From Siphonodentalium dalli (taxonomy: Eukaryota > Mollusca > Scaphopoda > Gadilida > Siphonodentaliidae): a stretch of 64,000 nt of DNA. Both the position numbers and the translations under genes were made by a program. Location: positions 2,521,314-2,585,313 of the forward strand of contig CP136068.1 in assembly GCA_032622095.1 (NCBI GenBank). Reading direction: 5' to 3'. The notes under the pieces are model-generated. The model worked only from the letters and a program-made list of their open reading frames with translations, ran no database searches and had not been told where the DNA came from. Shown here in pieces: positions 53,547-64,000 of the stretch (the first letter of the stretch is position 1; the number at the start of each line of letters is the position of its first letter).

Positions 53547-54210
53547 CAAGCCTGCAAATAGGGTGTCTGTCATTTGCAGAATGAGGTCCCCAGAGGGTGA
53601 ATTTAGTGATGATACAGTAATGCCCTAATTAATCGACTCCGAAACCATAGCATAATTATGGGTAACTTTACAGGATTTAGTCGGAAATATGGTTTATTGC
53701 CATTCATCGGAAAGCTTTCAGTTGAGAGCTTTCCGATGAATGGCAATAAGCCATATTTCCGACTAAATCCTGAAAAGTTACCCATAATTCTGCTGTGGTT
53801 AAGGAGTCGATTACTTAGGGCATTACTGTATAACGCACAGCGGGCTAGCATCAACAAATTCACCCTCTGGAGACCTCATTCTGCTTAGGCCTCATCTTCT
53901 GGGAAAGTATCTATAATATCAAATTAACATTGTTTTTAGTTACATTTTCCCTTCTAGGAAGTTTCTATATGCCCTAATTTGCAGAAGATAAAATTCATAA
54001 TTGAGGTGCCCAATGGGTGAACATCACCAACTTCAACTGGGGAACTTCAATCTGATCCCAGGTCTGCCATAGCAGTTGAGGGCCTTAGCAGAATGAGGTC
54101 CCCAGAGGGTGAATTTAGTTATGCTGGCCCACTATGCGGGATAGCGTCACTAAATTCACCCTCTGGGGACCTCATTCTGCAAATGATAGACACGCTATTT
54201 GCAGGCTTGA
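53547..54210. mobile_element. H1 hAT-like MITE with nested F1
   Basis: CAAGCCTGCAAATAG at the left and CTATTTGCAGGCTTG at the right match perfectly over 15 bp. The flanks ACACTGGC and ACACTGGT (53539-53546, 54211-54218) agree at 7 of 8 bases. F1 lies in the first foldback. The interior (CTTCCCAGAAG-type mirrored block, CAACTTCAACTGGGGAACTT) matches 6249-6680 in inverted order. Net length without F1 is about 448 bp. Confidence 0.87.
53615..53828. mobile_element. F1 palindromic MITE, complete, nested
   Basis: TA on both sides (53613-53614, 53829-53830) splits the H1 foldback between GTGATGA and ACGCACAGCGGGC. Ends CAGTAATGCCCTAATTAATC and GGGCATTACTG differ by AATTAATC versus AAGTAATC, so the two arms are not identical. 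Confidence 0.93.
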
Positions 54211-54233
54211 CACTGGTCTGGGGCTGTCTTCTC

Positions 54234-54330
54234 TTCTCGGTCACGTCTCATTATATCGGTATCTCATATTGTTCTCTTCTCGGTCACGTCTCGTTATATC
54301 GTTATCTCATATTGTTCTCTCATTATCTAA
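54234..54330. repeat. ~45-bp tandem duplication
   Basis: TTCTCGGTCACGTCTCATTA then TATCGGTATCTCATATTG occurs at about 54234 and 54279. Confidence 0.85.
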
Positions 54331-54573
54331 CCTTTAAGATCAAATTAAAAACGAGTAATTGGTTGTAACATGGAATGATGGGACTGTGGTCGGCTTCTCT
54401 ATAAGATGTACAGATATATATCATGCCTATGGTGGCTTCTAATTAAAACGATGACTGTCATGTGCAGATAAAGGTCACGGATTGCTCAGTAAGGAATCTG
54501 TTCCGTGATTGGTTAATAAAGAGGTTATTTTCTGTTCACTGGGAGTAACAGTTAATTGGATGAGTTGCATCAG

Positions 54574-54972
54574 CAAGCCTGATTTTAGTGTGTCTGTCAT
54601 TTGCACAGCGGGCTAGCATAAAAAAATTCACCCTTTGGGGACCTCATTCTGCTTAAGCCTCAACTGCTATGGGAGACCTAGGATCAGATTGAACAGTTGA
54701 AATTGGTGATGTTCACCCATTAGTCACCTTTATTATGCATTTTATCTTCTGCAAATTAGGAGATAAAGAAACTGCCCAGAAGGAAAAAAGTACAATGTAA
54801 CCAAAAGAAATGTTAATTTGAGACTATACATGTACATATGTAGATAAGTCCCAGAAGATGAGACTTAAGCTGAGTGAGCACCCCAGAGGGTGAATTTGGT
54901 GAATTTAGCATCACTAATATCACCCTCTGGGGACCTCAATCTGCAAATCAGACACAATAAATTCAGGGTTTG
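54574..54972. mobile_element. H1 hAT-like MITE, decayed
   Basis: CAAGCCTGATTTTAGTGTGT at the left. The left foldback is deleted (TCATTTGCACAGCGGGCTAG). The interior is GTGATGTTCACCCATTAGTC, then a damaged right foldback and CTGCAAATCAGACACAATAA at the end. The right TIR is only partly recognisable (ATTCAGGGTTTG). Confidence 0.7.
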
Positions 54973-55722
54973 ACTTTGAACTGTACAACTGGAAATTGTG
55001 TTTACCATTCAATGGCTGGAGCTTTTTGAAATTTTGCGTAAGACCAAAAAAAAAACTTGTCTGTTTCCAATTTCTTGAGTAAATAAATCCAGGTAGGATT
55101 TTTTTTTTTTGTGGCAATTTTTTGTTTGTTTCAAAAATTAAAATCCATCTATGATGCACCATATTCTAAAAACAAGATAAAAGTTGGTATTCCTTTGTAT
55201 CCAGCTACTGGAGTTTTTGACAGAAAATTTGTTATATATCTGACAATATACCAAGAATATGCACCAGAATATGCACCAGAGCAAGAAGGGACACGAAAAT
55301 GCTATCTCCCGTGGCTCATGGCAATGCGACACAATGTTGCTCAATACTGCACATGACAACATTGATACTATCGGCATTGCTGGCAAAAGTCTAGACAACT
55401 TCCATGCCATCATGTTGTCATCGGATTTTCATCAAAAATGTTTTCCAAGAGAATGACACGAAATTTGACATTTTGCATGCACGTGCTTCACGGTGTGTAC
55501 ATGTACATTCAACTTTCCCTGAAGGAGTTCACTTTGTGCTATTGTTGCTAACTGACTCCATAATCGGTGTTTTTCTTTCATGTACTTTATTGACAGCCAA
55601 ATAAAATTTGGCATTATTAGACCACTATTTGATAATCCTTTGCATCCAGTCGCAAAGTTGTCGACACCTCTAATATTGTTGCTCAGGACGGTTGGTTGAA
55701 TTACAGGGAACCCATGCATATA
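54973..55722. other. No recognised gene
   Basis: Several overlapping short frames on both strands without motifs. A small duplication, GAATATGCACCA, occurs near 55256-55280. Confidence 0.45.
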
Positions 55723-57636
55723 CTGTTATGCCCTAAGTAAATGGCCCATCTAACTGAAGTGGCACCCCAGTTTAACTGCGTTCCGTTTTAACCTAACCGC
55801 GGTTATAAGATGCGTTTAAAACGCAAGAGAACCGAATAAATTGTGCGGTTAAAACTGATATGTCGCGGTTAAACCGGTATATGTCGCTCTTAATGGAACA
55901 GATACCATATGGCGTATCATGTTTTAGTTGCCATGCTCGTTAGACAAGTTAGCACAAATAACATGGCAGTGTCCCTTTCAATATCAATATTTTTTGTTGT
56001 GGATCTTCTATTTATTTTGGATAAATAGAACAGACATTCATATACCAATATTTTATGTTTTGGGTAAACGGAAGATTGTGATGTATGGTGTGAAAAAATA
56101 AAAGTGTTTTTAACTTTTTGTGTGTTTTATTTATTTTTGGATTTCTTTTTATTATAATGTTGTATACTTTATAGTAGCCTTTTGGTGAAAATAACAGTTG
56201 GGCTAACCCCGACGGGTATTCGGAATTCTTACGGCCCATTTTCGACTTTAACCATCGATAAAATAAATATTTATATAATTATATATAAATATAATTATTC
56301 GACAATTTAGCTGACGAGTGCCGGTCACTTTTAATGTAAGGAAACGCGTTTAAAATGGAAAAACCGCAAAACGGAAAAAACGCATTCAAACGGATCAAAT
56401 GGCCACTGAATTTCAAACTGATTCGAGTGGATAATTATATAATAATATAAAGTGGGGGTTAGCGTCCCACACATGCATCATAAATGTAAAGTGAGGGAAC
56501 GAAAAAAACGCACTCTTCAAACGTCGGACATTATTCGGCTATCGGAAACCGATATTTAAGTTTTCCGATCTTGCATTCGTTGCTATATAATCATAATTAA
56601 CTACAAACGTGACACGCCAGCTAGATTCGCGAATTGCGTATGTACTATTACTAGTATTAAATTCAGCACTCTACTTTGCTTCAAACATAAGCATGTATTT
56701 TTTCTCAAGCCGAACAACGGACGTACTGTTATGCCCTAAGTAAATGACCCAATAACTGCAGTTATAATCCGTTTACAACTGCGGTTAAACCGTAACCGCA
56801 CCGCAGTTATTTGCCGTAACTGCGGTGGCATCGCAGTTACATGCGGTTAGGTTACCACAGTTAATAACCCTTAACTGCGGTTACACTGCACGTAAACGTT
56901 AACCTTCCAGTATTTGAATATTTAATGGGAAAGAGAGGGGTACTACCCATTCATCTACCAGTGTATGTTATCGTTTTGTGTTTTAGCGATCACGGCAAAG
57001 TGGTAACTTCATAATCGACCAGGAGTTGATTGTATGTTTTTGTTATCACCATCGGTACTCAACACGATATATTTTATGTTTTAATCCCGACTTGTTGAAA
57101 ACTGTATAATTTTGACGTATATTGTTCTAGTATACGTCCTTTGTTCGGCTTGAGAAAAAATACATGCTTATGTTTGAAGCAAAGTAGAGTGCTGAATTTA
57201 ATACTAGTAATAGTACATACGCAATTCGCGAATCTAGCTGGCGTGTCACGTTTGTAGTTAATTATGATTATATAGCAACAAATGCAATATCGGAAAACTT
57301 AAATATCGGTTTCCGATATCCGAATAATGCCCGACATTTGAAGACTGCGGTTGTTCCGTTTAAACGCATTTTTCTTTCCCTCACTTTACATTTATGATGC
57401 ATGTGTGGGACTCTAACCCCCACTTTATATTTTTATATACATGTAATTATCCACTCGAATCCGTTTGAAATTCAGTGGTCATTTGATCCGTTTGAATGTG
57501 TTTTTTCCGTTACGGTTCCATTTTAAACGCGTTTCCTTACATTGAAAGTGACCGGCACTCGTCAGCTAAATTGTCGAATAATTATATTTATATATAATTA
57601 TATAAATATTTATTTTATCGATGGTTAAAGTCGAAA

Positions 57637-57948
57637 ATGGGCCGTAAGAATTCCGATTACCCGTCGGGGTTAGCCCAACTGTTATTTTCACCAAAAGGCT
57701 ACTATAAAGTATACAACATAATAAAAAGAAATCCAAAAATAAATAAAACACACAAAAACACTTTTATTTTTTCACACCATACATCACAATCTTCCGTTTA
57801 CCCAAAACATAAAATATTGGTATATGAATGTCTGTTCTATTTATCCAAAATAAATAGAAGATCCACAACAAAAAATATTGATATTGAAAGGGACACTGCC
57901 ATGTTATTTGTGCTAACTTGTCTAACGAGCATGGCAACTAAAACATGA
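57637..57948 (+). CDS. Unknown 103-residue frame inside E2 copy 5
   Basis: Same product as at 40672-40986 with one Ile fewer (a 3-base loss at ACAACATAATAAAAAG) and N to K in PKHKILV. It is intact from MGRKNSDYPS to TSMATKT. Not recognised. Survival in two of five copies and an in-frame indel are compatible with either weak constraint or chance. Confidence 0.2.
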   Translation: MGRKNSDYPSGLAQLLFSPKGYYKVYNIIKRNPKINKTHKNTFIFSHHTSQSSVYPKHKILVYECLFYLSKINRRSTTKNIDIERDTAMLFVLTCLTSMATKT

Positions 57949-57992
57949 TACGCCATATGGTATCTGTTCCATTAAGAGCGACATATACCGGT

Positions 57993-59852
57993 GTAACACG
58001 ATAACTCCCCCCCCTGGGTATCTTCCCCCCCGGGGGGGAACATACCCCGGGGTATCTTCCCCCCCACCCTGGGTATCTTCCCCCCCCCACTCGTACATTT
58101 TTTTTCCCTCACTTATTTTATATTATTATGGTAAGAAATGCCGAGAAAACTATTAAAAAAAAAAAAAAATTGTGGTTATTTTGAAGTTTAACTTAACCCA
58201 ATAATAGCATAAATATGTCAAAATATTACCTTATGATTCTATCGTTTAATTTGCTTTATATAGTCATGAAATGGCGAGAAATTAACTTTATATGAGAACA
58301 ATTTGATAGAGTAAGAATTTGGGGTGGGGGGGAAGATACCCAGGCCTGAGTATCTTCCCCCCCCCCACCCAGCACCTACATATATGACAAAAATTAAACA
58401 TATGATTTTATTGCTTAATTTGCTTTTTATAGTCATGAAATGGCGAGAAATTAACTTTATGTGAGAACAATTTGATAAGAGTAAGAATTTGGGGTGGGGG
58501 GGGGAAGATACCCAGGCCTGAGTATCTTCCCCCCACCCAGCACCTACATATGACAAAAATTAAACATATGATTTTATTGCTTAATTTGCTTTATATATAT
58601 GGTCATGAAATGGCGAGAAATTAACTTTATGTGAGAACAATTTGATAGAGTAAGAATTTGGGGTGGGGGGAAGATACCCAGGCCTGAGTATCTTCCCCCC
58701 CCCCCCCCCACCCAGCACCTACATATGACAAAAATTAAACATGATTTTATTGCTTAATTTGCTTTATATAGTCATGAAATGGCGAGAAATTAACTTTATA
58801 TGAGCAAAATTTGATAGAGTAAGAATTTGGGGTGGGGGGGAAGATACCCAGGCCTGAGTATCTCCCCCCCCCCCCCCCCCCACCCAGCACCTACATATGA
58901 CAAAAATTAAACATATGATTTTATTGCTTAATTTGCTTTATATATAGTCATGAAATGGCGAGAAATTAACTTTATGTGAGAATAATTTTATTGAGTAAGA
59001 ATTTGGGGTGTGGGGGGATACCCATGCCTGAGTATCTTCCCCCCCCCCCCCCCCCACCCAGCAGCTACATATGACAAAAATTAAACGTATGATTTTATTG
59101 CTTTAAATAGTCATGATATGGTCAGAAATTAACTTTTTATGACAAAAAGTTGATAGAGTAGGAATTTGGTGTGGGGGAGAGGGCTGAGTACACCCCCCCC
59201 CCCCCTCACCCAGCAGCAGAATTAAAAAAAAAATATATATAAGTTTATCTCGCCATTTCATAACTATATAAAGCAAATTAAGCAATAAAATCATACGTTT
59301 AATTTTTGTCATATGTAGGTGCTGGGTGGGAGGGGGAAGATACTCAGGCCTGGGTATCTCCCCCCCCCCCCCCCCACCCCAAATTCTGCTCATATAAAGT
59401 TAATTTCTCGCCATTTCATGACTATATAAAGCAAATTAAGCAATAAAATCATACGTTTAATTTTTGTCATATGTAGCCGCTGGGTGGGGGGGGGGGGGGG
59501 GGGGGGGAGATACTCAGGCCTGGGTATCTTCCCCCCCACCCCAAATTCTTACTCTATCAAATTTTGCTCATATAAAGTTAATTTCTCGCCATTTCATAAC
59601 TATATAAATCAAATTAAGCAATAAAATCGTACGGTAATATTTTGACATGTTTATGCTATTGTGTGAGGGGTTAAGTTAAACTTCAAAATATATATATTTT
59701 TTTTAATAGTTTTCTCGGCATTTCTTACCATAATAATATAAAATAAGTGAGGGAAAACAAATATATGAGTGGGGGGGGGAAGATACGCAGGGCGGGGGGG
59801 GAAGATACCCCGGGGGGGGAAGATACCCAGGGGGGGGAAGATAAACTGTTAC
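57993..59852. mobile_element. Foldback element with internal tandem arrays, 1860 bp
   Basis: ACCGGT flanks both ends (57987-57992, 59853-59858), a possible 6-bp duplication of the E2 host site ATACCGGTTTAACC. Ends GTAACA and TGTTAC. The outer arms mirror each other: CACTTATTTTATATTATTAT with ATAATAATATAAAATAAGTG, and GCCGAGAAAACTATT with AATAGTTTTCTCGGC. Inside, ~170-bp units with ATGGCGAGAAATTAACTTTA run forward at about 58270, 58439, 58610, 58779 and 58956, then inverted at about 59243, 59399 and 59578. Each unit is bordered by C-tracts or G-tracts next to GAAGATACCCAGGCCTGAGT. No gene. Confidence 0.82.
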
Positions 59853-60424
59853 ACCGGTTTAACCGCGACATATCAGTTTTAAACGCACAATTTATTCGGT
59901 TCTCTTGCGTTTTAAACGCATCTTATAACCGCGGTTAGGTTAAAACGGAACGCAGTTAAACTGGGGTGCCACTTCAGTTAGATGGGCCATTTACTTAGGG
60001 CATAACAGTATACTAGAACATATACATGTACGTCAAAATTATACAGTTTTCAACAAGTCGGGATTAAAACATAAAATATATCGTGTTGAGTACCGATGGT
60101 GATAACAAAAACATACAATCAACTCCTGGTCGATTATGAAGTTACCACTTTGCCGTGATCGCTAAAACACAAAACGATAACATACACTGGTAGATGCATG
60201 GGTAGTATCCCTCTCTTTCCCATTAAATATTCAAATACCGGAAGGTTAACGTTTACGTGCAGTGTAACCGCAGTTAAGGGTTATTAACTGCGGTAACCTA
60301 ACTGCATGTAACTGCGATGCCACCGCAGTTACGGCAAATAACTGTGGTGCGGTTACGGTTAAACCGCAGTTGTAAACGGATTATAACTGCAGTTAATGGG
60401 TCATTTACTTAGGGCATAACAGTA

Positions 60425-60953
60425 TATTATCATGTTACATGCAGGGTTTTAAATAAATTTGGTAATCCATGGACTACATGTTATATTATCATTCATTGAA
60501 AAAAATTAGGTTAGTCTGTGATTTATACATGTAAGTTTATTTCAAAACATAACTACATGTATGATTAACAATAACATGAAGTTCTCGTGTATACAGAATG
60601 TAATGGAGGATGTCCGCCACAGTCCGGGTACATGTAGGTGACGTTTGGCGACAGTTTTGAGTCTACACTTTATTATTTTTTGACAACATATGGATCGATA
60701 TTGCACCCTTGTCGGTTTATCTAACATTTCGATGTATTTCTTGTTAGAACTATTGTTCATGATTGTTACTAGTGTTGGCAAATATTGAAATTAATCATGT
60801 CAAAGCCATAACGAGAGGTTTTAAAAGTAGCTTTCTTAATTAATCCTATTAACTCAGCACATGTTTATGGATCTTTATACATCCATCATGGCGGCGCGTC
60901 CCTATATTTATTGCAATACACCAATGTATGGCAGTTGCACAATTTAAAATAAT
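60425..60953. other. No recognised feature
   Basis: Unassigned sequence. The minus frame 60542-60781 has no recognisable motif. Confidence 0.4.
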
Positions 60954-60990
60954 GTACATACCCGGTACATGTCATAAACAACATAATAAT
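60954..60990. repeat. Left copy of a ~37-bp direct repeat around C4
   Basis: GTACATACCCGGTACATGTC then ATAAACAACATAAT precedes the C4 copy. The same sequence follows it at 61368-61402 (GTACATACCCGGTACATGTC, ATAAAAAACATAAT). Confidence 0.9.
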
Positions 60991-60993
60991 GTA

Positions 60994-61368
60994 CCCTGCT
61001 GGACAAAACAAGTGTCCGCTTAACCGCGGTGCGGTTAGCTTTGCCACTGCGGCCGAAATGCAACTACACCGCAGCTCAATCGGCTAACTACAGTTGGGCC
61101 GCGGTGTACTTTCCATTCAACCATGGTGTAGTTGCTGCGGTGTAAATTCATTAAACTGAAAAAAGACGATACAAACCAGAAATCTAACCACGGTGTGCAT
61201 GCCAATCAGTCGCGTTGTAGTTGCCTTTCGGCCAAGATGTGCTTGCCGTTTGGCCGCAGTGTACATGCCGTTCGGCCGCGGTGCTCAACTGCAGTTACAA
61301 ACTCTGACACCGCGGCTGAACGGCAAATACACCGCGGTGACACTGGACACTTGTTTTGTCCAGCAGGG
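60994..61368. mobile_element. C4 MITE copy 2, TA target, 375 bp
   Basis: CCCTGCTGGACAAAACAAGT and ACTTGTTTTGTCCAGCAGGG are flanked by TA (60992-60993, 61369-61370). The interior holds the same GCCGCGGTG/TTGCC units as 14890-15263. The stretch with CATTAAACTGAAAAAAGACG to CAGAAATCTAACCACGGTGT matches copy 1 in inverted orientation. Confidence 0.9.
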
Positions 61369-61514
61369 TACATACCCGGTACATGTCATAAAAAACATAA
61401 TGAAAGTGTCAATGACACTGTAGCTCAACTTGGAAAGGGAATAATTTAATATATTACAGTCAATGGAGCGATTAGGAATGTGGAAAGTTGAATGTCTAAT
61501 ACTAGTTTATAGAC

Positions 61515-64000
61515 ATGAAGAGAAAAGTAAAATCCAAGATGGCTGCTGGCGGCCATGTTTTCGGCCGAATGACCCCAAAATGAGTCGTTCCCATCTACAT
61601 GTCATCGTTAACATCAATGACAAATTTTATGACGATCAGACTAAAGGTACGACCTGTAGCCCATGCTATAGAATTTAGTCATACAAAGAGTAAAATCCAA
61701 GATGGCTGCTGGCGGCCATGTTTTTTGGCCGATTGACCCCAAAATGACTCGTTCCAATCTACATGTCATTGTTAACATCCATGACAAATTTGATGATGAT
61801 CAGACTAAAGGTACGACCTGTAGCCCATGCTAAAGAATTTAGTCATACAAAGAGTAAAATCCAAGATGGCTGCTGGCGGCCACGTTTTTTCCGCCAAATG
61901 ACCCCAAAATTACTCGTTTCCATCTACATATCAACATTAACATCCAGGACAAATTTCATGATGATCAGACGAATCGTACGACCTGTGGCCCGTGCTAATG
62001 GATTAAATTTTGAAATCCAAGATGGCCACTGGCGGCCATGTTTTTTGTCTGAATGACCCCAAAATGACTTGTTCCCATTTACATTCCAATTTCAACAGCC
62101 ATGAAAAATTTTATGATGATCAGACTAAAGGTACGACCTGTAGCCCGTGCTAAAGGATTTAGTCATACAAAGAGTAAAATCCAAGATGGCTGCTGGCGGC
62201 CATCTTTTTTGGCCGAATGACCCCAAAATGACTCGTTCCCATCTACATGTCATTATTAACATTCAAGAAAATTTTTATGATGATCAGACTAAAGGTAAGA
62301 CCTGCAGCCCGTGATAAAGAATTTAGTCATACAAAGAGTAAAATCTAAGATGGCTGCTGGTGGCCATGTTTTTTGGCCGAATGACCCCAAAATTACTCGT
62401 TCCCATCTACATGTAAATATTATCATCCATGACAAATTTCATGATGATCAGACAATCAGTACGACCTGTGGCCCGTGCTAATGGATTAAATTTTGAAATC
62501 CAAGATGGCCGCTGGCGGCCATGTTTTTTGTCCGAATGACCCCAAAATGACTCGTTCCCATCTACATTCCAATATCAACAGCCATGACAAATTTTATAAT
62601 GATCAGACTAAAGGTACGACCTGTAGCCCGTGCTAAAGGATTTAGTCATACAAAGAGTAAAATCCAAGATGGCTGCTGACGGCCATGTTTTTTGGCCGAA
62701 TGACCCCAAAATGACTCGTTCCCATCTACATGTCATTATTAACATTCTTGACAAATTTTATGATGATCAGACTAAAAGTAGGACCTGTAGCCCGTGCTAA
62801 AGGATTTAGTCATGCAAAGAGTAAAATCCAAGACGGCTGCTGGCGGCCATGTTTTTTGGCCGATTGACCCCAAAATGACTCGTTCCAATCTACATGTCAT
62901 TGTTAACATCCATGACAAATTTGATGATGATCAGACTAAAGGTACCACCTGTAGCCAGTGCTAAAGAATGTAGTCATACAAAGAGTAAAATCCAAGATGG
63001 CTGCTGGCGGCCATGTTTTTGGGCCGAATGACCCCAAAATTACTCGTTCCCATCTACATGTCAATATTAACATCCATGACAAATTTCATGACGATCAGAC
63101 GAACAGTGCGACCTGTGGCCCGTGCTAATGGATTGAATTTTGAAAACAAAGATGGCCACTGGCGGCCATGTTTTTTGTCCGAATGACCCCAAAATGACTC
63201 GTTCCCATCTACATTCCAATTTCAACAACCATGATAAATTTCATGATTATCAGACTAAAGGTACGACCTGTAGCCGGTGCTAAAGGATTTAGTCATACAA
63301 AGAGTAAAATCCAAGATGGCTGCTGGCGGCCATGTTTTTTGCCCGAATAACCCAAAAATGACTCGTTCCCATCTACATGTCATTGTTAACATCCATGACA
63401 AATTTTATGACGATCTGACTAAAGGTACGACCTGTAGCCCGTGCTAAAGTATTTAGTCATATAAAGAGTAAAATCCAAGATGGCTGCTGGCGGCCATCTT
63501 TTTTGGCCGAATGACCCCAAAATGACTCGTTCCCATCTACATGTCATTATTAACATTCTTGACAAATTTTATGATGATCAGACTAAAAGTAGGACCTGTA
63601 GCCCGTGCTAAAGGATTTAGTCATGCAAAGAGTAAAATCCAAGACGGCTGCTGGCGGCCATGTTTTTTGGCCGAATGACCCCAAAATGACTCGTTCCCAT
63701 CTACATGTCATTATTAACATTCTTGACAAATTTTATGATGATCAGACTAAAAGTAGGACCTGTAGCCCGTGCTAAAGGATTTAGTCATGCAAAGAGTAAA
63801 ATCCAAGACGGCTGCTGGCGGCCATGTTTTTTGGCCGATTGACCCCAAAATGACTCGTTCCAATCTACATGTCATTGTTAACATCCATGACAAATTTGAT
63901 GATGATCAGACTAAAGGTACGACCTGTAGCCCGTGCTAAAGAATTTAGTCATACAAAGAGTAAAATCCAAGATGGCTGCTGGCGGCCATGTTTTTGGGCC
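61515..64000. repeat. ~164/156-bp tandem array, runs off window
   Basis: AATCCAAGATGGCTGCTGGC recurs at 61531, 61694, 61858, 62014, 62178, 62342, 62497, 62661, 62825, 62989, ~63144, 63308, 63472, 63636, 63799 and 63964. Two unit types exist: a 164-bp form ending AGTCATACAAAGAGTAA and a ~156-bp form ending TAATGGATTAAATTTTGA. Each contains CATGACAAATTTTATGATGA then TCAGACTAAAGG. Frames reading through it (61463-61678, 61763-62056) are repeat artefacts. Resembles ~160-bp cores of pearl-type elements. Confidence 0.93.

Larger units (their letters stand above)
56726..60008 (+). mobile_element. E2 copy 5, nested in copy 4
   Basis: TA (56724-56725 and 60009-60010) flanks CTGTTATGCCCTAAGTAAAT and its inverse. 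Net length without the inner foldback element is about 1417 bp. It lies opposite in orientation to its host. The insertion point is the TA of host ACGTATACTAG. Confidence 0.93.
55723..60422 (-). mobile_element. E2 copy 4, interrupted by copy 5
   Basis: TA-flanked (55721-55722, 60423-60424), orientation as copy 2. The left 1003 bp (to 56725) and right 412 bp (from 60011) join at ACGTATACTAG, the sequence found uninterrupted at 23583-23593. Net length is 1415 bp. Its own MGRKNSEYPS frame (minus, from 56239) shifts after an 8-bp insertion near 56108 and stops at 56012. Confidence 0.93.

Noticed and set aside
1978-53863. Recurrent frames reading MGNFSGFSRKYGLLPFIGKL
   Set aside because: They are translations of F1 palindrome arms and appear on both strands of the same copy.
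61132-62056. Plus frames across C4 and the 164-bp array
   Set aside because: They cross a MITE or tandem-unit borders, and alternative frames are open in the same units.
1-64000. An autonomous transposase, reverse transcriptase or Rep/helicase
   Set aside because: I looked for long frames near each set of ends and found none; all elements seem non-autonomous.

Overview
The window looks like gene-free or intronic DNA from a marine invertebrate nuclear genome, most likely a bivalve mollusc. The evidence is AT-rich sequence full of TACATGTA palindromes, a tRNA-derived SINE with an (ATTG)n tail, tandem cores followed by GACA/GACG microsatellite and a terminal palindrome (the layout of bivalve pearl-like Helentron derivatives), TTAGGG-type interstitial telomere repeats, and dense MITEs. 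The taxon is inferred from repeat style, not from a gene. No convincing host protein-coding gene, rRNA, tRNA gene or CRISPR array is visible. Nearly every open frame lies inside a palindrome or a tandem repeat. Two 100-N assembly gaps are present (2307-2406, 26758-26857).

Region by region. 0-13 kb: MITE-rich DNA with short minisatellites (56, 96, 66 bp and a poly-C unit), the first copy of a 1.4-kb TA-target element (E2, 7897-9285) and a pearl-like fragment near 11.7-12.1 kb. 13.2-17.9 kb: an old degenerate segmental tandem array that carries filled and empty MITE sites. 18-24 kb: a tandem array of MITE ends, several foldback MITEs, and E2 copy 2. 24.8-35.6 kb: a 101-bp satellite (about 16 nearly identical units), a gap, then an 8.8-kb 54-bp satellite (about 160 units). 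35.8-36.8 kb: a 60-bp array split by another TA-target MITE. 39-46 kb: E2 copy 3, a SINE, a hAT-like MITE. 46-49 kb: a three-level nest (TA element, then TTAA element, then Helentron-like element). 53-55 kb: hAT-like foldbacks, one with a nested MITE. 55.7-60.4 kb: E2 inserted into E2, with a foldback element inside the inner copy. 61.5-64 kb: a ~164/156-bp tandem array running off the window end.

Families named here for convenience. F1: ~213-bp near-perfect palindrome, TA target, end CAGTAATGCCCTAAATAATC. E2: ~1.4 kb, TA target, end CTGTTATGCCCTAAGTAAAT. K3: ~383 bp, TA target, end CCGCTATACTTAAAGTAATT. C4: ~375 bp, TA target, GCTGGACAAAACAAG end. P1: piggyBac-like, TTAA target, end CCCTTT, carrying ~70-nt hairpins. 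H1: hAT-like foldback, end CAAGCCTG. The most distinctive observations are the TIR resemblance between F1, E2 and K3; the P1 hairpin with a conserved mismatch and paired stem changes; F1 half-copies that stop at the dyad centre; and nested or paralogous empty sites that prove target duplications directly from this one window. No transposase was found, so all elements appear non-autonomous.
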